Shown here piece by piece: positions 40,610-47,076 of a stretch of 64,000 nt of DNA. A program made the translations under genes and the position numbers. Every line of letters starts with the position of its first letter. Position 1 is the stretch's first letter. The notes beneath the pieces were generated by a model. The model was not told the DNA's origin. It was given only the letters and a program-made list of their open reading frames with translations, and did not search any database. This stretch comes from Streptomyces sp. NBC_00569 (GTDB taxonomy: Bacteria > Actinomycetota > Actinomycetes > Streptomycetales > Streptomycetaceae): contig NZ_CP107783.1 of NCBI RefSeq assembly GCF_036345255.1, positions 3,893,501 to 3,957,500 on the forward strand, read 5' to 3'.

Positions 40610-42055
40610 TCACTCTGCTACTACCCACTCAAGATCTCTAAGATCGTCCGCCGCTCCTAGCAGTCGCAGGGAATTCTTGAGCGCCGGCACTTCAGCCGCC
40701 CGCTCTTTAACGAATTCCGCGATCAGCCATTTCGCTTGCCCTTCCATCGCACCATCTCGCAGCACACGGAGAACGCGTGGGAATTTATCGACTTCCACAT
40801 TTCGAGCTGTGACCGAAAGCAAGGATTGGGTATCATTCGCGTCGACACGCGCGACGACGTCACGCACCTTGACGGCATCACCGTAGTGGGCTTGCCCGAC
40901 GCTGTGAAGCAGAAAAGTAGCCCATTCCTCTCTTCTTTCTTCACGCAGTTGCCGAAGAAGTCTGACTATGCGATCAGGTCCGGAATCGTACGTGAACCAC
41001 AGAAGCATGTCCTGAATTCTGTAATCTCCAACGATTAGGCTGCCATTGGCGACGGAATCTAGGAACGCATACACGACTTCCACCGGACCCTCATGAAGAG
41101 TTGAACGCAGCAGGCCGTAAACCGCCGTCTGCTGAGCAGCTTCAAAAAGGCCCGAGGAGACTTCTTTAATCATCCGAATGTCGCCGTAAGCCGCGATGGC
41201 GTCATACAATCGAGAGGGGCGGTTTGAGTCGTAAGCTTCCCTCTCAATGATTTCTGAGATAATTTCTTGGACTGACTTTCCGTTGACGATTTCCCTGAGC
41301 TCATCAATGGGCTCCTGCAGGAGTGTAATTTCCTGCTCCACTGTTTCCTGCTGAGCATCTTCGAATGGCGCTTCAGGGGGATTGCTGTCGTATTTTGATT
41401 CCAGTTCCTCCAGCTGCTCTTCCAGAAGCTTGCATCGCATTTCAGCTGCTTCATTCAGTGCATCCGCCTCGCGGAGTTTGACGCGAAGGTCCTCAATCTC
41501 TTGGCGCAGCTGATCTATCTCGCGCGCGTAGTCCTGAGTCTTATTTGCGTGGATTTCGGCAAGATTTTCCTTTTCCAGCCGTTCTGCCGCCCAATCGCTC
41601 TCTAGCTGGCGACGATCAACCTCCAGCTCTGCAATGCGCCGTTGCCGGGCTTGCAACGCTTCCAGGAGTGCCTGCTCCTTGACCGCTGCCTGTCGTTGTT
41701 CTCGATCCGCTTGTTCTAGCTGGTCACTCAAGACTTGAAGCTCATAGAGTCCCGCGTTGCTGACGCGCAACGCCTGGCGGTGTTGGTCTCGGACGTGACC
41801 GAAAACCTCCGGTTTGACAGGATTCTGTTGCGCCTCTGCTAGGTCGCGCAGCAGATCCTCTACGAACTCCCATGGCGGTACCCGGGAGCCGTTGAGGAAG
41901 CGCGAGATTGACCCTGGATCCCGGTGCCTCCTTGCTGCGTACCTGCGAACCGAGATGTCCAGCCCCCCGAATAGCTCACGGAGGGTGCTGACGAAGGCTG
42001 CACACTCGGGAGGAAGGTCTGGCTTGATCGGGCGTAGAAGTTGAGCCTCTGACAC
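40610..42055 (-). CDS. HTH-coiled-coil-helical-repeat protein of the cargo region
   Basis: 481 residues from GTG 42055, preceded by GAGGAGACGGT. Residues 20-75 form an XRE-like helix-turn-helix (AFVSTLRELFGGLDISVRRYAARRHRDPGSISRFLNG). Residues 110-240 are a heptad coiled coil (LYELQVLSDQLEQADREQRQ, LEEQLEELESKY). Residues 245-480 are helical (IDELREIVNGKSVQEIISEI, VVYAFLDSVANGSLIVGD), perhaps ARM/HEAT-like. The gene is AT-richer than the host. It is divergent from a 54-residue membrane peptide gene 148 bp away. I know HTH-coiled-coil proteins of Streptomyces accessory DNA but not their job. Confidence 0.7.
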   Translation of the reverse strand: MSEAQLLRPIKPDLPPECAAFVSTLRELFGGLDISVRRYAARRHRDPGSISRFLNGSRVPPWEFVEDLLRDLAEAQQNPVKPEVFGHVRDQHRQALRVSNAGLYELQVLSDQLEQADREQRQAAVKEQALLEALQARQRRIAELEVDRRQLESDWAAERLEKENLAEIHANKTQDYAREIDQLRQEIEDLRVKLREADALNEAAEMRCKLLEEQLEELESKYDSNPPEAPFEDAQQETVEQEITLLQEPIDELREIVNGKSVQEIISEIIEREAYDSNRPSRLYDAIAAYGDIRMIKEVSSGLFEAAQQTAVYGLLRSTLHEGPVEVVYAFLDSVANGSLIVGDYRIQDMLLWFTYDSGPDRIVRLLRQLREERREEWATFLLHSVGQAHYGDAVKVRDVVARVDANDTQSLLSVTARNVEVDKFPRVLRVLRDGAMEGQAKWLIAEFVKERAAEVPALKNSLRLLGAADDLRDLEWVVAE

Positions 42056-42203
42056 ACCGTCTCCTCTGCACCAGGACAGGTTGGTTGGAGGCCAGTGTTG
42101 CGAGCCATGGCAACGTGTGACAACTGCCGCAACGGATCAATCAACCCTGAAGTTGGTGCGTACCGGGGGATCCCGGAACCACCTTCCATGTTCAGGAGTT
42201 GCC

Positions 42204-42368
42204 ATGTCAGCTTCCGCCCTCCCGTCCAAACCGGGGGGTAATCCCGAGTGGATGACGTACATGCTTTCGGCGCTTGCTTCCGGCGCCCAAGCGAGTACTG
42301 ACCCGCATGTCGTACTGGCCCTCGTAGCGATCATGGGCCTTCTCGTATGGACGGTGCGGGATGAGTAG
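42204..42368 (+). CDS. 54-residue single-helix membrane peptide
   Basis: ATG 42204 follows an ideal site, CAGGAGTTGCC. MSASALPSKPGGNPEWMTYM is followed by a hydrophobic segment (HVVLALVAIMGLLVWTV) and RDE at the end, giving one C-terminal membrane helix. Size and shape resemble type I toxins or small membrane effectors. Its strong ribosome site and place divergent from the HTH-coiled-coil gene suggest a regulated pair. Confidence 0.65.
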   Translation: MSASALPSKPGGNPEWMTYMLSALASGAQASTDPHVVLALVAIMGLLVWTVRDE

Positions 42369-42723
42369 TCGACTGTGACAGCAGCTTGGACCAGGCGGCC
42401 ATCCTCTGGCCAAGATGGACTGGGCATTACGCCTCGATCCTGCTGACATGCAGGTCAAAGTGCGCTTCCACGGTCACGAGATCCCCTAGTGGGGCCAGCG
42501 TGGGGCAATGCGCTAGTCCCTCAGAAGAGGGCCAGTTCAGACCCACTCGCCTGTGGGGACTGTAAATCTGCCGACGCCCGGCCCATGACCCCTCCGAGGG
42601 CGCTGGCAGAAACCTAGGAGAAGATCTTCCCCCCCCATGCCGGCGCGCAGCCAAGGCTGTCCGGTACGGGCGCGATAGAACTCTCCCTACTTCATCAAGC
42701 ACCCGTCGTCGCTCCGCTCCTCC

Positions 42724-42800
42724 GGGCGGGAGCGGGCGCCAGCGGCGCCCACGCTCAGGTCTCCGCCCCGCTCGGCACCACCGACCGCCCGCTCCCGCCC
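42724..42800. repeat. Large perfect inverted repeat with an inner hairpin
   Basis: The 15-bp arms GGGCGGGAGCGGGCG (42724-42738) and CGCCCGCTCCCGCCC (42786-42800) match perfectly. Inside is GGCGCC-AGC-GGCGCC. It sits in the 600-bp gap 42369-42969, where I see no convincing gene. It could be a terminator or a structured RNA. Confidence 0.75.
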
Positions 42801-42969
42801 AAGAGGCAGGCACACAGGGCATGAGGTCAGCGCAGTCGTGGCTGGGGCGGTCGGCTCCACGGCTTTAAGCAGCCACTTTGGCGCGAGCCTCGAAGATCAT
42901 GGCCCCAAAGCCGTTCCATCGACCTTATTAGCCACCCTTACGGTCGTGGAATGCCGTACCCTACTGCGC

Positions 42970-43956
42970 GTGCTGAGAATTCTCATCGATACATCGGTAT
43001 GGCTCGACATGGCCCGGCGGCGGGATGGACAACAAACGATTGTCGCCATACGAGTTCTCGTACATCAAGGGAAGCTTGAACTGCTGGTGCCTTCACTCAT
43101 CATCGATGAGTTCGAGAGAAACCGCCCGAGGGCAGAGAATGCTGCGACCCAAAGCGTTCGCGAACGATTCCGACTCTTGAAGCAAGATTTACAGGAGTAC
43201 GGAGGCGACGACGCGCAGGGCTGGATATCTGCATTGGCGCACCAGATCCCTTACGTCGCGGAGGGATCTCTCCAGAATTTCTCGGAAATATCCGAGCTCC
43301 TACAGCTTGGGAAGAGGCTCGAACCCGGAGCCGCCGAGCATGAGGCCGCAGTGAAACGTGGTCTGGAGAAGAAGGCGCCCCTCCACCTCAACAAGAACAG
43401 CGTGGCGGACGCCCTGCTCATCGAGGTGTACTGGTCCGCAGTCAATGCAAATCAGGAAACCGGAACCGTCACATGCTTTGCGACATCGAACCATGAAGAC
43501 TTCTCGATACCCAAAGGCGACCACCGAAAGCCCCATCCTGATCTAGACGACATCTTCGACCAGGTGCGATCCCGATACGTGCACGGTGTCGGCGGACTGA
43601 ACTCCATCATGCTGAGCCACTTCGGAGACGAATTTACAGAGCTAATCGAAGAAGTGGAGCTAGTCCGAAGTGAAACCCGATCTCTTGCCGAAATCTTGAA
43701 GGCAGAGAACGAATACTTCGAAAAGATCTGGTACGTACGGAAACTAATTCTGCTAGAAAAGATCGAAGACGGCCGCCGTGAGCCACTCGATCCTGAGCTT
43801 GAACAGCACATGAAAGCTGCCATGCGTGACATCGAGCGGCGCTATGGCGAAGAGAACGTCGGCCCGTGGGATGACTGGGGATGGGGCTTCGTCCATGGCA
43901 AGCTCTCTGCGCTCAGGTGGGTCCTCGGGGATGACTGGGACTTTCTTGACACCTGA
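42970..43956 (+). CDS. PIN-domain protein (DUF4935-like)
   Basis: 328 residues from GTG 42970. PIN-like motifs: RILIDTSVWLDMARRRDG with the first catalytic aspartate, an acidic helix (IIDEFERNRPR) and NSVADALLIEVYWSAV, then TCFATSNHEDFSIP, as in the PIN nuclease fold. The C-terminal third is helical, ending GWGFVHGKLSALRWVLGDDWDFLDT. No ribosome site precedes the GTG, so a leaderless mRNA is possible. It contains a TTA leucine codon (43189-43191), implying dependence on the bldA tRNA and late expression. AT-rich like the other cargo genes. No antitoxin is adjacent, so a stand-alone effector is more likely than a VapC pair. Confidence 0.8.
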   Translation: MLRILIDTSVWLDMARRRDGQQTIVAIRVLVHQGKLELLVPSLIIDEFERNRPRAENAATQSVRERFRLLKQDLQEYGGDDAQGWISALAHQIPYVAEGSLQNFSEISELLQLGKRLEPGAAEHEAAVKRGLEKKAPLHLNKNSVADALLIEVYWSAVNANQETGTVTCFATSNHEDFSIPKGDHRKPHPDLDDIFDQVRSRYVHGVGGLNSIMLSHFGDEFTELIEEVELVRSETRSLAEILKAENEYFEKIWYVRKLILLEKIEDGRREPLDPELEQHMKAAMRDIERRYGEENVGPWDDWGWGFVHGKLSALRWVLGDDWDFLDT

Positions 43957-44115
43957 GGCCTACACCAGCCTCCCTAACGCCTCCCCAATGAGACCCGCCT
44001 GAATCGCCCCTCGGCCGTGGGCAGGCCCTAAAGGCGCGCTGAGGGATCCGGTTCCCCGAGGTGTCCCCCAGAACCTGTTAACGCGAGGAAAGTCCCCTAC
44101 TCCCAGGCGGGAGCT

Positions 44116-44156
44116 GGGCCGTCCGTGGGCCGTGAAGCAACGGCCCACGACGGCCG
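44116..44156. repeat. Inverted repeat with GGGCCGT motifs near attR
   Basis: GGCCGT-C-CGTGGGCCGT (from 44117) faces ACGGCCCACG-ACGGCC (to 44155), with loop GAAGCA. It contains GGGCCGT at 44116 and 44127 and its reverse at 44140, motifs shared with the attL side. Candidate arm sites for Int or a terminator. Confidence 0.45.
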
Positions 44157-44161
44157 GCAAC

Positions 44162-44190
44162 GACCAATAACGATGACATCGTTACTGGTC
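44162..44190. repeat. 29-bp near-perfect palindrome beside attR
   Basis: GACCAATAACGATG (44162-44175), centre A, CATCGTTACTGGTC (44177-44190), with one non-complementary pair. It is 10 bp before the monooxygenase stop and 22 bp from attR. It may bind Int/Xis or end the monooxygenase transcript. Confidence 0.6.
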
Positions 44191-44199
44191 AAAGCCCTA

Positions 44200-45453
44200 T
44201 CAGGCCCCGGAGACGGAGGCCAGGTAGGCGTTCGTCTTCTCCGGCTCATAGAAGAAGTTCTCGAAGTCGGCCGGGTTGTTGAAGCCGTTCGCGAAGCGGT
44301 CGGCGACCGGCTGGAGCTGGCCGGCGGCGCCGATCAGGTTGAGGACGTGCTCCGGCGGGACGCCCAGCATCGCGTTGGTCCACTTCACGACGTGCTGCGC
44401 GGTGTCCCAGTAGCGGTCGAAGGTGGACTGCATCCACTCCTCGTCGAACGGCTTGTCGCCGTGCTCGACGATGGAGTCGAGGTACGAGGCGGCGCACTTG
44501 GACGCCGAGTTCGAACCCTGGCCCGTGATCGGGTCGTTGGCGACCACGACGTCGGCGACACCGAGGACCGCGCCGCCGCCGGGCAGCCGCCCGATCGGGT
44601 TGCGGACGGTCGGCGCGTAACGGCCCGCGAGGGTCGCGTTGGCGTCGGTCAGCTCGACCTTCGTGGAGCGCGCGTACTCCCAGGGCGTGAACTTCTCCAT
44701 CAGCTCCAGGGTGAGGGCCAGGTGCTCCGAGGGGTCCTTGACGCCCTTGAAGGCGTCCAGCGGACCACCGGGGATGCCCTCCCAGAACAGGATGTCCGCG
44801 CGGCCCGAGGTGGTGAGGGTCGGCATCACGAACAGCTCGCCGACGCCGGGCACCAGGTTGCAGCGCACCGCGTCGAAGTCCGGGTGCTCGGGGCGGGGGC
44901 CCATGCCGTGCACGTACGCGACGGCCAGCGCGCGCTGCGGCTCGGTGTACGGGGAGCGCGAGGCGTCGCGGCCGAACATCGAGACCAGCTCGCCCTTGCC
45001 GGCGGAGACGAGCACCAGGTCGTAGGTGCGGGCGAAGTAGTCGAGGTCGGAGACCGCGGCGCCGTGGATGACGAGCTGCCCGCCGCGCTGCGCGAACGTC
45101 TCCATCCAGCCGGCCATCTTCACGCGCTGGTCGACGGACTGCGCGTAGCCGTCGAGCTTGCCCACCCAGTCGATGGCGCGCTGCGAGGGGCCCGGGTCGA
45201 AGGAGCCGGGGGCGGCGACGGAGACGCCGAGGCCCTCGATCCTGGGGGCCTGGGACTCCCAGAAGTTCACCTGGAGGTCGCGCTCGTGCTGGAGCGCCGT
45301 GTCGAACATGCACTGCGTGGACATGACCCGGCCGGACCGGATCTCGTCCGCGGTGCGGTTGGACATCAGGGTGACCTCGTACCCGTTCGACTGGAGGCCG
45401 AGGGCGAGCTGGAGACCGGACTGGCCGGCTCCGACGACGAGTATCTTCCGCAT
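44200..45453 (-). CDS. Styrene/indole monooxygenase-like FAD protein; hosts the AICE att site
   Basis: 417 residues. Rossmann FAD fold: KILVVGAGQSGLQLALGLQSNGYEV, then the StyA-type STQCMFDTALQHERDLQVNFWE and DLVLVSAGKGELVSMF. StyA-like enzymes epoxidise styrene or indole with FADH2 from a separate reductase; no reductase is next to it. The final residues ASVSGA come from the integrated element; the chromosomal original was ASVTG (see 22728-22773), so the product remains full length. It lies after the conservon genes in the same direction, 33 bp from cvnD, and is probably co-transcribed. Confidence 0.9.
   Translation of the reverse strand: MRKILVVGAGQSGLQLALGLQSNGYEVTLMSNRTADEIRSGRVMSTQCMFDTALQHERDLQVNFWESQAPRIEGLGVSVAAPGSFDPGPSQRAIDWVGKLDGYAQSVDQRVKMAGWMETFAQRGGQLVIHGAAVSDLDYFARTYDLVLVSAGKGELVSMFGRDASRSPYTEPQRALAVAYVHGMGPRPEHPDFDAVRCNLVPGVGELFVMPTLTTSGRADILFWEGIPGGPLDAFKGVKDPSEHLALTLELMEKFTPWEYARSTKVELTDANATLAGRYAPTVRNPIGRLPGGGAVLGVADVVVANDPITGQGSNSASKCAASYLDSIVEHGDKPFDEEWMQSTFDRYWDTAQHVVKWTNAMLGVPPEHVLNLIGAAGQLQPVADRFANGFNNPADFENFFYEPEKTNAYLASVSGA
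44212..44248. repeat. attR, 37-bp direct repeat
   Basis: Identical to 22737-22773. It lies within the last 13 codons of the monooxygenase gene. Everything left of it is element DNA, including the last codons and stop. Confidence 0.92.
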
Positions 45454-45486
45454 GCGGGTGCCTCTTCTACTGCTGAGGGGTGGTGG

Positions 45487-46170
45487 CTATTCGGGGGTGG
45501 CGTCGAGCGCGTGGCCGACGAGGGCCAGGAGGGTCTCGACGACCGAGATGCGCTGCCGCGCGTCCATGATGAGGACAGGGATGTGCGGCGGCACCGTCAG
45601 GGCCTCGCGCACGTCGGCGGCGGCGAACTCGTCTGAGCCGTCGAAGTGGTTGACGGCGACGACGTACGGGAGCCCGCAGCTCTCGAAGTAGTCGAGGGCC
45701 GGGAAGCAGTCGGGCAGCCGCCGGGTGTCGGCGAGCACGACCGCTCCGATCGCGCCGCGCACCAGGTCGTCCCACATGAACCAGAAGCGCTGCTGCCCCG
45801 GCGTGCCGAAGAGGTAGAGCACCAGGTCGTCGTCGAGGGTGATCCGCCCGAAGTCCATGGCGACCGTGGTCGTGGTCTTGTCGGGGGTGGCGGTGAGGTC
45901 GTCGGTGTCCTCGCTCGCCTGGGTCATCAGCGCCTCCGTCTGGAGGGGCTGGATCTCCGAGACGGCGGTGACGAGGGTGGTCTTGCCGACGCCGAAGCCG
46001 CCGGCCACCACTATCTTCGTGGCGATCGGGGCGCGGGTGCGGTCCGTCTGCCAGGCCTGGAGCTCCTCCTGGGGCTCGAAGGCGATGGCATCACGGCCGG
46101 ACGACGGCTGGGCAGGTACGAAGGCGGGCGTGACGCCCTCGGTGACGCCTTCAGAGACGACGGAGTCCAC
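45487..46170 (-). CDS. cvnD: CvnD-type Ras-like GTPase of a conservon
   Basis: 227 residues from GTG 46170. P-loop IVVAGGFGVGKTTLVTAV (about 55), G3-like YLFGTPGQQRFWFMWDDL and G4-like AVNHFDGSD (NHFD for NKxD). The Streptomyces conservon GTPase associates at the membrane with CvnA, B and C, like a primitive G-protein-coupled system. It overlaps cvnC by 20 bp. The N-terminal 45 residues are extra and disordered-looking. Confidence 0.94.
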   Translation of the reverse strand: MDSVVSEGVTEGVTPAFVPAQPSSGRDAIAFEPQEELQAWQTDRTRAPIATKIVVAGGFGVGKTTLVTAVSEIQPLQTEALMTQASEDTDDLTATPDKTTTTVAMDFGRITLDDDLVLYLFGTPGQQRFWFMWDDLVRGAIGAVVLADTRRLPDCFPALDYFESCGLPYVVAVNHFDGSDEFAAADVREALTVPPHIPVLIMDARQRISVVETLLALVGHALDATPE

Positions 46171-46576
46171 TCAGCACCCTTTCAAGCAGTGCGCGGTCCG
46201 GCTGGCCCGGGCCGTGGCCGGTTCCGTAAACGCGGATCTTTCCCTGGTCGGCGAGGTCGCTGAGGAGTACACGGACCACGCCGAGGGGCATCTTCAGGAG
46301 CGCGGCGATCTCGGCGACCGTGCGCATGCGGCGGCACAGCTCCACGATCGCCCGCATCTCCGGCATGATCCGGGTCGAGAGCGTGCCCTGGCCTATCTCG
46401 AGGCGTTCCTCGGGCGCTTCGAGCGCGGCGACGAACGTCTCGACGAGCAGGACATGGCCGAAGCGGGTACGGCCGCCGGTGAGCGAGTAGGGGCGCACCC
46501 GGGCCGGCCTGCGGTCGCCGCCCCGGGTGGGAAGTTTCGGGCCGCCGGTACTGAGATTGGTGATGCTGCTGCTCAC
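46151..46576 (-). CDS. cvnC: CvnC, DUF742 protein of a conservon
   Basis: 141 residues. DUF742 phrase: RVRPYSLTGGRTRFGHVLLVETFVAA, then a winged-HTH-like half (ELCRRMRTVAEIAALLKMPLGVVRVLLSDLADQGKI). Adapter of the conservon complex. Overlaps cvnB by 4 bp and cvnD by 20 bp, so the four genes form one translationally coupled operon. Confidence 0.94.
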   Translation of the reverse strand: MSSSITNLSTGGPKLPTRGGDRRPARVRPYSLTGGRTRFGHVLLVETFVAALEAPEERLEIGQGTLSTRIMPEMRAIVELCRRMRTVAEIAALLKMPLGVVRVLLSDLADQGKIRVYGTGHGPGQPDRALLERVLSGLRRL

Positions 46577-47076
46577 TTGGCGTTCTCCATCGACTGGCGC
46601 AGTTCACTGCGGAGTTCGGGCGTGAGGACGTGCCCGGCACGGCCGACGAAGAGCGCCATGTGATAGGCGACGACGCTCATGTCGCAGTCCGGGGTGGCGT
46701 GCACGCCGAGCAGTGAGCCGTCGCTGATGGACATGACGAAGAGGCTGCCTTCCTCCATCGCGACCATGGTCTGCTTGACGCTGCCGCCGTCCATCAGCTT
46801 GGCGGCGCCGATGGTGAGGCTGCCGACGCCGGACACGATCGTGGCCAGGTCGGCGCTGGAACCCTTGGGTCCGCCGCTGTGGTCGGCGGGGCGCTCATTG
46901 TTCCTGCCGGGGTCGGAGGAGAGCAGGAGCAGCCCGTCGGAGGAGACGACCGCGACCGAGAGGAGCCCTGGCACCTCCTCCACCAGATTGGTCAGCAGCC
47001 AGTGCAGGTTGCGGGCTTCGGTGCTGAGTCCGAATCCAGGGGTGGACGCACTCGGCGTGCGACTGGGCGCAGTCAA
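46573..47076 (-). CDS. cvnB: CvnB, roadblock/LC7 protein of a conservon
   Basis: 167 residues from a TTG start at 47076, chosen because GAGGAGGCAAGCAG precedes it and because TTG overlaps the TGA of cvnA (TTGA). Roadblock/LC7 fold: LHWLLTNLVEEVPGLLSVAVVSSDGLLLL and TIVSGVGSLTIGAAKLMDGGSV, ending SELRQSMENAK. Roadblock proteins regulate small GTPases, so CvnD is its likely partner. TTG starts are rare and may keep its level low. Confidence 0.92.
   Translation of the reverse strand: MTAPSRTPSASTPGFGLSTEARNLHWLLTNLVEEVPGLLSVAVVSSDGLLLLSSDPGRNNERPADHSGGPKGSSADLATIVSGVGSLTIGAAKLMDGGSVKQTMVAMEEGSLFVMSISDGSLLGVHATPDCDMSVVAYHMALFVGRAGHVLTPELRSELRQSMENAK

Larger units (their letters stand above)
22737..44248. 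mobile_element. Actinomycete integrative and conjugative element (AICE), about 21.5 kb
   Basis: Bounded by identical 37-bp repeats at 22737-22773 and 44212-44248, with int next to the left one. Content follows the AICE plan: tyrosine integrase, excisionase, PrimPol-type replication, single FtsK-like TraB, Spd-like membrane proteins, GntR/KorSA repressor, Nudix/Pif, and cargo. No type IV secretion genes are present, as expected. The att site is in a protein gene, not a tRNA. Confidence 0.93.

Noticed and set aside
42427..42822. 131-codon minus-strand open frame
   Set aside because: Low-complexity Arg/Gly/Pro sequence over the inverted repeat; no good start site.
42970..43956. VapC toxin of a toxin-antitoxin pair
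   Set aside because: Too long (328 residues) and no small antitoxin gene adjoins it.
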